Shown here: positions 1 to 12,181 of the stretch, piece after piece
Position numbering within the stretch: position 1 is the first letter of the stretch
Layout of the letters: every line of letters begins with the position of its first letter
Assembly (NCBI GenBank): GCA_037951105.1
Contig: JBAMJV010002095.1
Coordinates: 62,001-126,000 of the forward strand
Source: Echinarachnius parma
Lineage: Eukaryota > Echinodermata > Echinoidea > Clypeasteroida > Echinarachniidae
Length of the DNA stretch: 64,000 nt
Direction of reading: 5' to 3'
Translations under genes and position numbers: made by a program
The notes under the pieces: generated by a model
What the model saw: only the letters and a program-made list of their open reading frames with translations
Told to the model about the DNA's origin: nothing
The model's database searches: none

Positions 1-3000
1 AAAAATCAAGAAAACTCTTCATAACAATAAAATAAAGAACTATTTACAAATTCTATACAATAACGATTAAGAATGACCATGAATAAAAGATGAATTAATT
101 CCAACACTTATTTGTGTAGGAAGATTGCTATTCACAAATTGAATCCGTTATTGTCTAGAATCATTTCACACGATTTTGTTTAATCCATTAACAAAGCAAT
201 TAATCTCTGAAAACAAAGTAAACAAACACAAACTTATCATGAACTTTTAATCGTCTACAATGCAAATTTATATTTCAGCCCCCTACGCAGTATTGCCATC
301 AATTAAAATGTCAATCATTCTTCATCGTATTTATTTAGTAAAATAGTCAGTTTACAAATATCTAAAAATATTTGTTTCACAGTAAAAAGAAATTATATAT
401 TCATGATCCATAATTGCACACTGCATAGTCATCCAGTTTCCTGTTATATAATATGAAATCTCTATCTATATAGGGCTTTCTGACTAAAATACAAATGATA
501 GAACTATTAAATGAAATTGCCATGATGATGACATATAATCCTGGGGCTGAGGAAATCACATTAATAATTCTTCTTTGATTCATCCACGACTAAGTATTGA
601 CAATTTGTAAGTTCTAAAAGTAGAAGACAAATTTTTTTCTGAGAAAACAAGTTTAAAACATAAGAAAAAACAAGGAAAAGTTCAAAACTTGTTTATCAAA
701 CCTAATTGACCACTTTCCTTTTCATCACTCTGAATCAACTAAGGTCTTGCTCATTCTTAAATATAATCCAAAGCACAAACCTTTCTAATTTTTGCTGAAA
801 ATTATGTCAATCTAGGTCCTATCATTAGTCAAATCTGCTGGGATTATAGCAAAAGCTTTGACTTCTAAAGGCAAATTTCAACTTATGTGGGTAAAAAATC
901 AGTAAAAAACATATCAAAGGGAATCAGAACAAACCTTTGACATGGCCAATATTCAAATTATACAATTTCAAAAATAAAGGAAAGCTGGGCTATATCCATA
1001 CTTAGTTTATATAATATGTAGCAAGGATTTCAAGAAATGTTTTTGCCATTAGAGAATTACAAGATGGGAGATTACATACTAGATTACAGTTGAGTGTATA
1101 CCAATGATCCAATTTGTTTATTCCAGTTGTACACAATGTCGTCAACACTTCGCTTCTGTACATCAATGCCCGACAGACAGGTTCACAAGAGCATAACCAG
1201 GAATTGAATTACGCTGGCCACATTCCTCTCGCATTATGGCTAAATAATTTGTGGTCTTTCATCCTTCTTTTTTACGTGTCTGTATGCAGTTTGTAGTTAA
1301 GCAGCTACCAGACATGTCCACATCACTTATTGCGTCTCCATTCAAACAATTTTCAGCATATTTTGTTTGTCAGATTGTAAAAGAACCTTTGAAACAGGAA
1401 ATATTTGTGAGGGTGGCTATTGTAAACAAAGTTGGCCATAGAATGTAGTTACAAGTTCAAGTGGGAAGAAATTAAATACCAAGTTAAGCAACCACCAAAC
1501 ATCCGGTCTGATATTGGAGATTGTACTTCTTGAATGATCTCTATATTGTATACATAAAAACAGCATTTGATACCAACAATTTCGTAGCCATTAAACCCCT
1601 AATATGCCAACTTTGACCCAAGGAATATCAAAATCACATAATTACAGTGAAACATGAAATACTAACAAGAGGACCTCTTGCAGAGTTTGGCAAAACAAAA
1701 CAGCAAATCATACTGTAATTGACGAACAAACAAATAAATCTTAACTACCATCAGGTACTCACATTCACAAAAACTGTAGGATAAAGGTCAGACATTTGAC
1801 ATTGAAGATTACTTTACAAATCAAATTCCAACACAATCGTCAATGTCAAAGGAAGTGCAATGAAGCACATCGGATAAATCATAGAACTAGCAGAAAAAAA
1901 TTCTTGACTAAAAACTTGTTATTCTTCCCGTGCCAAGGTATTGTTTTTAAAAATGGTATCATTTTATGAATAATATGTTTATTCTTCTCGCAAGGAAGTG
2001 TAAAGAGAATGGTATATGTATTTATCTCTTCGTGACGCAAAATTATATCATTTGCAAAGCATCCACATAAAAACAGCAATTTATTTTCTGAATGAATGTA
2101 CATGAACGCATTACAGTAGTAATAATTACTTTGGATTTGGTTAATGGATGGATCTCATGGGTCGTTTGAAATAAATAGGCTCATTTAAAGGCCAGTGACA
2201 CTTTTGTCAAATTTGTCATAGAAAAAAAAATCCTTCAAAAACTACCAGATTTACAACTGCACACCAAATTAACGCAACATTGACATGGTAAACATGTTGA
2301 ATTTAGTTTCGTTGGTGATACTGGAAAAATGTGACAATTAAATAGGCACAAAAATGGTCCTCATTATAAATGATTACTAATGATGCAGTTCATTCTTGTG
2401 TTGGCCATTTGCAATTTCAAAATGACATTATTTTTCATATTCATGAATATTTAAAGTTATAAATATTTTAATTATCACTATAGCTTGTTTACAATTTTAT
2501 TCTTGTCTGTTATTTATAACTTGTAGATGAACAATGATAACATCTGTTCATATGATTAAATATACATGTTTTAAAAGATGTTCAAACATTTCTATTTTTA
2601 TGTGACTTTCCCAAACGCTGATACAATCCTTTAATGACAACGTCAAATTAAGCCCTGCCTAATGAATCAGAGCGCTGTGACAGGGGATCTAGAGTGGGCG
2701 CACAGGGCTCGCTGGTATGATTCATGACTTTTTATAAGATGTACGTGATGGTACCGTAGGTAGCATGGCCCGGCTTATGGCAACAAACACACAAACAAAC
2801 CTATACCCCAACACACTCTATAGAAGCCATGCATACTGATGTAAATGTTAAAAAGTAGAAGAATTGATATAATACACTACATAAATCTTTAGAATGCCAA
2901 GAATGACATATGAGGTTCCTCAAATGCAGCTCTCATTGCTTTGGTAGATTCTAAAGATGAATTCATTACACAATTACACAACATTAAAATATATGTTAAA

Positions 3001-3095
3001 CAAAGCCTTGAATTAATGTAATTATTATCAAATCTCCCCCCCCCCCCAAAAAAAAACAACAACAACAACAACTACAGCTGCATACCTTTCCTAGC
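1..3095. other. Gene-free stretch, probably intronic
   Basis: If the exon at 4975-5086 is real, this is its first intron. It is A+T-rich with short open frames on both strands and no convincing splice-bounded exon. A segment at 1110-1300 is open on both strands and looks slightly coding-like, but it has no matching acceptor and donor. A C/A-run lies at 3033-3060. No delimited repeat was found. Confidence 0.5.
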
Positions 3096-3197
3096 AATGC
3101 CTTCACATTATTTGCACATAAGATTAAAGGCAATACTGTATAATTTATGTTGGTTAGGCTTGGAAGATGTAAATAGTTTTATTATAATGTACATCAT

Positions 3198-3281
3198 TGT
3201 AAAGCGCTTAGAGTCTAGAGATGTTTATCAATCATATTCTAGGCGCTATATAAATCAAGTACATATTATTATTATTATTAG
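3198..3281 (+). repeat. SINE/L2-type 3' end with (ATT)n tail
   Basis: The segment runs TGTAAAGCGCTTAGAG, a spacer, then CTAGGCGCTATATAAA and ends in (ATT)n. The paired AAGCGC/GCGCTATATAA stem followed by an ATT-type microsatellite is the 3' end shared by many L2-clade LINEs and the SINEs they mobilise. Only the tail is recognisable; the 5' part is eroded or absent. Confidence 0.5.
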
Positions 3282-3872
3282 TTCAGTTGTATGAAATAGC
3301 ATCACACCAATGGACGCCAGTGTAATGTGTACACGTACTTCATAAATTATGATGTATTGTTTTGTTCCATTGACTGTGTGTCTACCTACTGGAAGATGTT
3401 GGGGCAAAAGGTTATCCGACAAAAACAGGGTTGTAATTCATAAATGTGAACACTTGTTTTAAATACACACTGAACTTGAAGTAAGTACTAAGTAGGGTAT
3501 GTAATCCCAGTTGAAAACATAATTTAAAGATCACAGATGACAGTTCATTATATTCTTTACTTTTTGGACTTGGAGAGGAATAAATAGATAATGGATGCAT
3601 GTTTTGCCAAACGTAAAGTTATCCATTAACTTTGTGAAAATTCAACTAAAATCACTTGGAGCTTTCACAAAGTTTGTCTTGTTCCTTGTTGTTTGGCTTT
3701 ATATGGTAACAGAAGAATGAAATGTGTTTTGATTATTTCAAATGTCTCCCTAATTACGGAGATATTTAAGATTGAATTTTAAAGTGTAAGTAGAAGCTTT
3801 AGAAGCTTTCGACCATGTAGTCAAGAGTATCCAAATTCGGATACTAAATCCTCCATAGTATCCAAATTTGGA
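3282..3872. other. No recognisable feature
   Basis: A+T-rich sequence with no supported exon or repeat. Just before the MITE there is a small local repeat (two copies of a TATCCAAATTTGGATAC-like motif at 3828-3875). Confidence 0.5.
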
Positions 3873-4091
3873 TACCGTAAACCGGGGTGACTTTGGCCAC
3901 TTTTTGAGATGAATGTATTTTCATCAAGCATCACTTTTCAGAACAAATTTCTTATTGTTTCTAATGTAGTCCTATAGGATAATGTTTAGAATAAAAAATT
4001 AGTTCTGAAGAGTGAGACCTGATGAAAATACATCCTTCTAAAAAAGTGGCAAAAGTCACCCCGGGTGCCAAAGTCACCCCGGTTTACGGTA
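3873..4091. mobile_element. TA-flanked palindromic MITE (Tc1/mariner-like)
   Basis: CCGTAAACCGGGGTGACTTT at 3875 is the exact inverse of the right end at 4068-4089. The element is flanked by TA (3873-3874 and 4090-4091), the Tc1/mariner target duplication. Most of the interior is also inverted (GCCACTTTTT through AAAAGTGGC), so the whole ~215 bp can fold into one hairpin. The right arm carries an extra partial copy of the terminal motif (AAAGTCACCCCGGGTGCCAA). No coding capacity. Confidence 0.75.
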
Positions 4092-4974
4092 CTTCATGCG
4101 AATGATCGGTATAAAATCAGACATCAATTTACTCTTTTTTCACTTGGTAAACATTATTCCTTTTTTATGAAAATCAGACATATCATTCTCAAGAATCTTC
4201 CAATGATATTGGTATATGATTGAAGACTCAAATCTCATTTTGAGGAAAAATATAAAGTGAGTGGATCACTTTAAATGTCTTCAATGGTACTATTGAATAG
4301 TCCCATTGACAGTCAGAATATAATTTTGTGAAAGCATCCAGAGATATGTGGCAGCTTCAAAGAAAATAAAAAGTTGCACAAGTAACCCCACCTCTGAATA
4401 AATCATACAACTTCGTTATATCCTGGAGATGTTAGAAACCTCAACGATGATTACAATTGTTTTTTTTATAAAGCCTTGGCAAAATTATGATTTTATTTCC
4501 ATATTTGAAAAAACCATTAACTTACATACAATGTAAGTCATGGCATTTATTGAGTACACCTTTTTTGTACCAAGTCCCAAGTTCCCAACTCATTTAAAAT
4601 GTGGTCTCAATTTGCCAAGTTTCATACGCCAATTTATTCCATAGAATTACATATATTTTTAAGGTCTGTTCAAATCTTAATCATTGTCTTTTTGGCAGCA
4701 TCAAAATACAGCACAGATAAAGAACTCTGAACAAAATGTACTACAGTATGTACTCCACTAATGAAATGTACGTGTACCACAAAAAACAGTTACGAAAGCA
4801 CCTCTTGCTATGATGAAAAAGCTATGAAATAAAGAAATTCAATTTTGTTTTCTTTTGTGAAAGACTATGAAATCTACAGCCATACTCCTCGTCTCCTAAT
4901 TTGTTTCACAAAATAATCACATTTTCAACCACCAAAGGCTAGCTTGCAAACCAAATCGGATCCTCCCTACTTAC
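4092..4974. other. No recognisable feature; inferred intron just downstream of the 4975 donor
   Basis: A+T-rich, with no splice-bounded reading frame and no inverted or tandem repeat found. Confidence 0.5.
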
Positions 4975-5086
4975 CCATGGAGAAGTTAAAATCAAAGTCA
5001 AAGAGGGAATCCATATTATTCTCCATTTTGAATGAATCCCTTGCATTGGCAGCACCCCTGCTATATCCACGAACAAAATCAACCAT
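4975..5086 (-). CDS. First coding exon of an unidentified minus-strand gene
   Basis: On the minus strand ATG at 5086 opens 37 codons plus one base and ends at a consensus donor (ATGG|GTAAGTAG, GT at 4974-4973). The peptide starts MVDFVRGYSRGAANARDSFK and ends with an acidic/aromatic stretch, DSLFDFDFNFSM. An in-frame stop lies just upstream of the ATG, which is preceded by AGAAA. A second in-frame ATG (MENNMDS) is 20 codons further on. I do not recognise the protein. The region upstream (5150-6420) is CpG-richer, with a GC box and a CCAAT box near 6350-6400, as expected for a promoter. No following exon is seen in 1-4974, so intron 1 would be larger than that. The splice site and amino-acid composition are real; function is unknown. 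Confidence 0.5.
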
Positions 5087-6480
5087 TTTCTTCTCAAAAT
5101 ATCAAAGAAGGTTAGGTACAGGTATAAACTAAACTATAAAAACAGACACTTTATGACATCCTGTGCAGAGGTAAATCCATTATATCCCCTCGTGATGGTG
5201 TTACGATCACAACTGGTCTATCCTTGTAAGTAGGCTGCTTGAGCTTGCTCTCCTCTCTATGAGCCGTTATTAGACTTTTTTTTTATAGCTTGGAGGCCGA
5301 GCTCTAGCGAGATCTTTAATTGATGTTCAGTGCCACTCGGTTTAGGCGCAAGCTGACTTGACATCCGAAATCATCCAATCGCACATCCTGCGTCGTCACC
5401 ACCAGGGGAATGGGACGTACATAGTCGAACATGCTCCTGACTCTGATTTCCGTATGTATTTAGGGCTCCATATTTACTCCTTTTTATCAAACTATCCAAT
5501 CAAACACGCTTGCTGCACTGTATCCTGACTGAGTTCCTGGATCTGGATGTATCATTCGATGCTGCTCAGCTCAGCTTGGCTCAGGCAGCAATAAACTAGT
5601 ACGCGAGATGGGGAGTGGGGAGTACAGAATACAGAGTCACAGACCTACTATCAAGTATCATCCATGCATAGCCTCATTTAGAGAACTCACACTGATGACA
5701 GTTGATGCAGATCGCCTACAGATATGCATAATGTGCACATTACACAGCGAGCAATCAGCAAACAAAGCTTACAATATACTGATCACTAATTGGGTATTTC
5801 GGCTTGCCATGCACTCCCCTGCATTGTGTGGCCCAAGGGTGTCTCTCTTTCACTCCAAAGTCAATGCCTACACACTCTGTATACTACCAGATGAGTGAGT
5901 GGGGTGGACGAACAATGAACTAACAGATGACTGAATGGAGCACTGAATGAATGAATGAATCAATAACTATAAAGTAGGCAGGGAACAATAATCCACAGTT
6001 ATGTGTGTGAAATGTGAGACTGATGGAGGTTTCAGTTTAGCAAGAGTATTGAGGTTATGAGGATGGATAGATGGATGGTCTTGAGGTAAGTGTTTTGAGT
6101 GGGATGATGACCGCAGACAGCTGAGGGGGTGCATAATGGGTCCCTGTGTTTGGGCAAGGAGTGTGTAATACCCCTGTCCTCAGGTATGGGGAAATGCCCA
6201 TGTGTGTGGTATTATCACAACCAAGGAGTTAACACACAGATGGTGTGTGCTTGTGTATGTGAATGTGTGTGTATGTTGTGTGCATGACCTATGCTATTGA
6301 TCCACGATGGACCCTACTACCACCGCTCACTACCTACCATAGGTTGCATTATGGGCGGGGCTTGGTGACTGATCCTTCATCCTACCTGGCTTCCGATTGG
6401 TCCTATGGGAGACATCTAGTCTCTTGTCCAGACTTTGTCTACACAGTATAATAGAACCCTGACTAATAAAGGCTTCTACA
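5087..6480 (-). promoter_or_regulatory. Putative 5' region of the minus-strand gene starting at 5086
   Basis: This stretch is richer in CpG than its surroundings. A GC box (GGGCGGGGC, 6354-6362) and an inverted CCAAT box (GATTGGTCC, ~6397-6405) sit about 1.3 kb upstream of the ATG. A TSS near 6300 with a 5' UTR intron is possible, but I cannot place a UTR exon. A degenerate GTGT/TGTGTA tract lies at 6235-6280 and (GAAT)n at 5945-5960. No coding frame could be supported. Confidence 0.3.
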
Positions 6481-6639
6481 GGGCATGGCAAAGAACATTA
6501 CATAGCCCATAATTAGAGAAATTCAATGTAGCATTACTAGTAATTACAAGAGTTGGATGGCTAATAGTAATAGCACATTTGTCTAAGAATATTAATACAT
6601 TACATACATTAAATTTGTGTATGAAGTCACATTAGCATA

Positions 6640-6835
6640 GCTATGGAGGGTGGGGGCAAATTCCCCCCAATAATTTGACACAAACAATACCAAAAAAAAG
6701 GGTACAAATTCTTAAAGAATAAAGGGGCATGCCCCCCCCCCCCCCCCCCCCCAATCTATAATTTGACAAAAACAACACATTCTTGAAAAATAGAGAAATA
6801 CATAGTGTGCCCTAATAATTCATGTGCCCCCAATC
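6640..6835. mobile_element. Degenerate hAT-type MITE of the CAGTGGCGTAGC family
   Basis: Starts near TAGCATAGCTATGGAGGGTGGGGGCA and ends near TGTGCCCCCAATC. The interior (GAGAAATACATAGTGTGCC) matches the delimited copy at 33014-33166. It contains a long C run (6730-6752) and an internal duplication of a CAATNTATAATTTGACA-like segment. The outer TIR bases and TSD are not preserved. Confidence 0.4.
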
Positions 6836-7257
6836 AATCACTGTGCATATTGCACAAAGCCTTTCAGATTATTTGTAATCTCTATTTTTCGTCTAGACTG
6901 GCACTAAAAACTGTCCCGACTCCTGAATAATAAAATATGAAATTTCATGAAACAAACCAGGGGAAAATGAGTTTTCAAATTTGTGTCATGGTTTTGTTTA
7001 CATTACAATACATACAAATTAGCATTCTTAGAAAAATGATTTTGATTTCACCTTTAAATATAAAACGGATGTGATGTCCTAGTCCTACGTCATTATTTCA
7101 TTTTACCAAATAAACAAATATCTAGAATATTTTGGGTTAATTCTCGTCAAACTTCGTTGCACATGATTAGCAACCATTCTCAAGCAGTCAGCCAGTCAAC
7201 CATGAAATCCTGTTATTAAAAAGGCAAACCGACAAACAGGATTGTGTCTTAATTGTA

Positions 7258-7825
7258 TTAAAGGGGTATTCCGGGCCTGATAAAACCATTCGTTATTTGA
7301 ATAAGCAGAATAAGAGGCATAATTGGTGAAAGTTTGATCAAAATCAGACAAGAAACACAGGAGTTATACCTATTTGAACATCATGTAGTAATGAGGGATC
7401 GTTTCAAAATTGCCGCCATATGCAACATCATTGACGAGCAACTCGCCATGGCTTTAGTACATGAAAATACACTTATTTCTCATTTTCGTTGCTAAAAATT
7501 AATTTTTCTCTGCTTGTTTTCACGAATTCATAGAAGAATATCGATGGGCCAACCTCTTTGGAATTTGTAAGCTCATAAATTTGCTTTGTTATTAAGAAAA
7601 TTTAAATTTTGTAAAATTTCCATGTAGAAGTCAAAATGGCTGCAGCTCGCAAGTGACGTCACGATCGATAGCAATTTCGAACGATACTAAAAATCGGAGC
7701 AAAGTTCATCCTGTCATAACTTTTTTATTGCTCTACCGTTTTGGCTCAGATTTTCGATCATGATTCTTCATATTCACTTCATTTTATAGCAAACATCACA
7801 TTACTGGGGTGGAATTCCCCTTTAA
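7258..7825. mobile_element. TTAA-flanked non-autonomous DNA transposon (568 bp)
   Basis: Left end TTAAAGGGGTATTCC; right end GGAATTCCCCTTTAA, inverse with one mismatch. Both ends carry TTAA, the target of piggyBac- and Kolobok-type transposases. The interior is non-coding and CpG-richer than the flanks. Superfamily assignment beyond 'TTAA group' is not possible from the ends alone. Confidence 0.7.
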
Positions 7826-9400
7826 CCCTTTCAGGCTGATCTGATTTTTAAGACTGTCACCTAAAAGTATTATCAAATCCAGTTAACTCTTGCCCATGGA
7901 GTTGCTGTATATTCTGGCATGTTGAGGATTTGATAAGAAAAATAAGCAACTTTTATCTTGTTAACCAATTGATACAATTACATTTCATTACAACAAAATT
8001 GATACATTACAACAAAAAACAACCTCGTTTGGGAGCAGTTCAAGGAGAATTGTAGTAATGCGTCAAATCCTCTTTTGATGAATTGTTAATGGATAAGTGA
8101 CAACTACTTAATATTCACTTTTTTGAAGCTAAAATCTTATTTAAATAAGTGTGAACATTTATTTAATTTGATAAAATGAAATTTATAAACTAAATTTTCT
8201 TTAGTAGAAGTAGAACAAGTCACAGTATTGTTCTGAGTAATTATTAAATTTGTTTATAGACAGAAAAAAACATTTCCCTATACATGTATATATGTATGTA
8301 TATCACAGCTTGATGGTAGACAAAATGCATCATTGAGCACAGAAAAATGTCAACTACATTAATCACCCAATACAGTTGATTTCTTCTGTGTCTGATGATG
8401 TGACGCACTGACATAAAAAAGCATGCACGGGAGTAACAAACCGCTACGACGCTATCGAAGCAAACATCCCACTAAATCAGCCCATAACTATTTGACACAA
8501 GTACGTGACCAAGTCATGAGCTGGCAGAATTTCTCTGGTTTCATTTTGCTTCCTTCCAAAACACAGGAAGTGCTTGATTCATAATTCACTGCTGATCTTT
8601 AGCCTACGTACAGTAAAAAGAGCCAGGAGTTTTTAAAGTGCTTTTGATGGGGTTATAAAAACAGAAAATATGTGTGAACTCACAATCAGAAAATCGTTCC
8701 TCCGTATTATAATCTTACAGGGGAAGCAATGCCAAAACATCAACAGAAAGTGTTGAAAGCGTGGTGCTTGAAATGCCTGAATATTCTAATTAATAACTAC
8801 TCACACAATAGGTACAAAATATACATACATCAATTGTTGTATTCATTTTGTATTATATATCTGTATCAATTAACTTTTATTATTAATGGATTCATAAAGA
8901 TAGTTATTCTTTCCTAAGCTTTTTTTGACAGCAAGATATTATATATACGCTCCATACATGCAAGGCAGTGTTTTCTCCACCAATGGATTGCCCCATTGGA
9001 TCTAGTCAAAGGGACTCATTAGTCAACACAAAGTTCATGACTAGGCAATATTTCAGCAGCCAAGTGAGCAGTACGTTAAATAACCACAAATTACAAAATA
9101 AGCAACAATCCACCAAAGTTATTTCAAACATTTAATTGCTAAAATTTGAAGGCATTTGGTCAACTCTTTACAAGAAAAAATAATCAATCACATTGTCAGA
9201 GATGAAAGCGTATATTTTATAATTTTTGTTTGGGGAAACTTCCTTCTTTGGCCCATATTTCTCTCCATTTCTACTCTCTACCATGCATTTAGGTGGTTTA
9301 TGTTCGCTTGGTCTACAACTCATTTGCCTGATGCCTTTAACTTTGATTTCTCCAACTCCAAACACGATCCCTAACCCAAAACCTGCTCCCAACTATAATC
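7826..9400. other. No recognisable feature
   Basis: A+T-rich. Short open frames exist on both strands (for example 8729-8917 and 9156-9374), but none has splice context, start context or recognisable composition. No repeat was delimited. Confidence 0.5.
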
Positions 9401-10251
9401 CTCACCCCTTACCATAATCATAATCATAAGCCCCAAAATTATAAATTTTCTAGTAGACCAAATGGAAGTAGACCAAATCATGTAGACCAATTGGTAAGTT
9501 AGCATTTAGTCCACCATCCATTCCTCCCTCCAATATATCTGAGTGTTTCTATCACCACAGCAGGTTGTTACAACAATCTCAGGAGCAACCAAGAATAACA
9601 TTGGCTAACCAGGGGTTACAGTACATGGGAGAAACACTAAATAGTCCCACAAGTTTTCTTTCCCACATCCATCCCACCCTCCTTTTCCCTCTCACTGTCC
9701 TCCCCATGTCCCCTGAAGTAAGGGGTTTCATCATTGCCCCCCTACCTGTGAAGGTCATTATAATAATATGGGGGTCACTCAATGGTGACAAAGTGTGTAG
9801 CATGATGCCAGATGTAAACTTACAAGAATTTATTTATAAATATTCACCTTTGATAGTTTGTCCCTAATCCCTCTTTCTCGCTTTTGGCAATGCCCCATCC
9901 ACTTTCCCTTTGAATGTCCCTTTTGTAAAAACCATTATTAGCCCCTACCTGTGAAGGTCATGACAAGAATCCTTGGGTCATCTGAAGGAAAACATTGCTA
10001 GCAGGGTGCAAGGAGGTACAACTATAAGAAAGTACTCTCTTATACCTCCTTGCAGGGTGCCACTTGTACTGTGGGATTTACTAATAGTTTCTACTACTAG
10101 TTTGTCTTTCTTACCAAATATCCCTCTATTCCACTCCAGCACTTTCCCCTTCACTGGAATTTCCTTTGGCATCCCCCTCTCCCTGTACAGTACCCTGGGG
10201 CAGCTAAATGAAAAAAGTCATGTACGTTCTGTTCCAAGAGTCCTTATTTAT
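9401..10251. repeat. Degenerate pyrimidine-rich direct repeats
   Basis: A motif CCCCTACCTGTGAAGGTCAT occurs at ~9739 and ~9937, each preceded by a diverged pyrimidine-rich segment (9650-9735, 9865-9935). A further related stretch is at 10090-10190. A GTAGACCAAAT motif repeats three times at 9451-9501. A short hairpin (GCAAGGAGGTA ... TACCTCCTTGC) sits at 10007-10055. No gene. Confidence 0.4.
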
Positions 10252-10871
10252 TAGGCTGCTTTCATTTTTGTTACGTTCACTAGTGAGCGCGTCGAGAGTG
10301 AGCCCTACTGACTAGGCACGTTGACTGTCATTCGTTACCTTTTCGATTTCACACGTTGACGCTCGTTCAGTCACGTCACGCTCACGGCGAACACAGACAC
10401 GCATTAACAGTGCAATACGAAGCACAGTCGGCTAAGCCTAACCATTTCTTGCCCGGCCCTGGCCCATGGACATCGCCACGGCATGCGGTAGTGATAGATG
10501 TTTGCATTCATTTAATTCATTTCATTAGCATAAAAACAGCCAAACATGTTTTTGTGCCATTGGCTTGGCATCGTACGCAATCGCAATGTAAATTCAAGCA
10601 GTAACATGTTTGAATCATTAGTACTAAATAGTACCAAAATTGATAAACTAACATGAAACTCGCTTTTAGTATGATATTTCCGTGATATCATGCATCTCGA
10701 GAAGAGTATGACGTCATAAACAAGACACGGTGACCATCTTTTGGGTCGCCGGTGAAAACAGGGTTGAACGCGTGCACAAATCGGACGGTGATATTGACGC
10801 ATGCGCAGTGCATGGAAATGACGTCATCTCGACATGGTGACTAGTCAACGTGTCAAAACGAAAGCAGCCTA
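10252..10871. mobile_element. TA-flanked MITE with promoter-like motifs
   Basis: GGCTGCTTTCATTTTTGTTA at 10254 is matched, inverted, by the right end at 10850-10869 (TIR GGCTGCTTTCRTTTT). TA flanks are at 10252-10253 and 10870-10871. TIR and TA are compatible with ISL2EU- or Tc1-like elements. The interior is unusually CpG-rich and contains two perfect TGACGTCA (CRE) palindromes at 10709-10716 and 10819-10826 and an NRF1-like GCATGCGC at 10799-10806. Open frames inside have no recognisable product. Confidence 0.6.
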
Positions 10872-10952
10872 TTTCCAGTTCCACCTCGCCTTCTCCTCTC
10901 TCTAGAAGGTCCAGTTTGGACTGTGCGTGTACATTAATCTCGGACTTCCCAG

Positions 10953-11214
10953 TTAACCCATTCAGGGGCCCGTTGCAGGAAGAGTTGCAATCGATTGTAA
11001 AGTTGCAATGAATTGCAAGTCAGAAAATATGCACATTTGAACCAACCAGATTTGTGCATTTAGTCACATGATCTTACTTGCAATTGGTTGTAACTTTACA
11101 ATTGATTGCATAGATCGATCTCTTTCTGCAACGGGGCCCAGGACTGATTAATTTTCTATAACATGTATTCTCCAAAAGCCCAAGTATTTTCGAGACCAGT
11201 CCTGAATGGGTTAA
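10953..11214. mobile_element. Short TTAA element (TTAACCCATTCAGGACTG ends) split by a nested MITE
   Basis: Left end TTAACCCATTCAGG and right end CAGTCCTGAATGGGTTAA are inverted repeats flanked by or beginning with TTAA. The left half is interrupted after CATTCAGG by a GGGCCCGTTGCAG element; the host sequence resumes with AGGACTG. Without the insert the host is only ~90 bp. A related copy is at 17645-17744. Confidence 0.6.
10966..11139. mobile_element. Nested GGGCCCGTTGCAG MITE (PIF/Harbinger-like)
   Basis: Ends GGGCCCGTTGCAGGAAGAG and CTCTTTCTGCAACGGGGCCC are inverted; the arms GTTGCAATCGATTG and CAATTGATTGCA continue the pairing. It sits inside the TTAA element at 10953-11214. The duplicated target is AG or AGG (ambiguous because of the G run), consistent with the 2-3 bp typical of Harbinger/ISL2EU. 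Confidence 0.55.
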
Positions 11215-11465
11215 TACCCACGTGAATCAAGCTAATATGCAGGTCCATGTATCCCCCTCATCTGAGCCTCAAATTAGTGGCATACATGGATTTGTATATC
11301 ACACATTTCATGCATGATTGTAGTTACTACTACTATAATAGGGCTAAATATTTTAGTTCTATTGTTGTAGATATGTATAACCCTTGTAGATCTACCTATG
11401 ACAAAGAGGAATACTCTCATGTCAATATTTTTAGAAGAAACATTTTTAAGCCACTGGAATTGCAG

Positions 11466-11821
11466 TAAGGCTGTCGATTTCGGGTATATTTACTACCCGG
11501 GACTCGCGATAATTTTTCGGGCGAGTCCCGGGTACCCGAAATTTATCCATTTGTTGATTTCGCTATAGGCATGTCACGCCGCTGGGAAAACATGTTCATT
11601 CAAGTGACAAAAATGCAGCGCATTTATGACAATAAATCATCTTCTAAAATACAGCAAAGAGGGAAAAAGGAATGAAAAGAAAATGAGAGTGGGCAGATAA
11701 CTCGGGCGTTCAAAAAGGGGACTTTTTGCTTTTTTTTCGGGATATCGAGTATCGATTTTTGCGCCCGGGACTCGACATTTTTCGGCGGGACCCGGGTACC
11801 CGGGACTCGTCAACAGCCTTA
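11466..11821. mobile_element. hAT-like MITE with 8-bp TSD (356 bp)
   Basis: Ends TAAGGCTGTCGA and TCAACAGCCTTA are inverse with one mismatch. They are flanked by a perfect 8-bp duplication AATTGCAG (11458-11465 and 11822-11829), the hAT hallmark. Subterminal sequences rich in CCCGGGTACCCG are repeated in both arms. The 66-aa open frame on the minus strand inside is spurious. Confidence 0.75.
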
Positions 11822-11829
11822 AATTGCAG

Positions 11830-12181
11830 TTCATCATTTGAACTTCATCTGAACTGCGACTGCAAATAAAGTAGAAAACATCCAGTCAAGTAGAAAGAAA
11901 ATGCTATTTCAGACTGGAGCTCCAGTGCAGGCCCATAATAGTGCTTGAGCATAAACAGGGCTTGAAAAAAAAGCATCTGTGATAGTCTGATACTAAACCA
12001 TCAAAAATTAGCTTTGGACCACAAATTTGAAACGAAACATTTTAATATAAATTTAATTGTAAAGTGTACTCACATTCTTCAAAAGTTTCCTCTTTATTTA
12101 AAAGAACGCACAATCACATTTATTCCTTTCCAGCCATGGTATCTCCACAAAATTGTATGTCTGTTTAATAATGATAATAAT
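11830..12181. other. No recognisable feature
   Basis: A+T-rich sequence ending in a short AATAAT run that leads into the duplicated segment. No supported exon or transposon end. Confidence 0.5.

Noticed and set aside
1114-1448. Overlapping open frames on the plus strand
   Set aside because: Open on both strands without splice pairs; insufficient for an exon call.
10356-10802. Overlapping open frames in a CpG-rich patch
   Set aside because: They lie wholly inside the TA-flanked MITE 10252-10871 and show no transposase motif.
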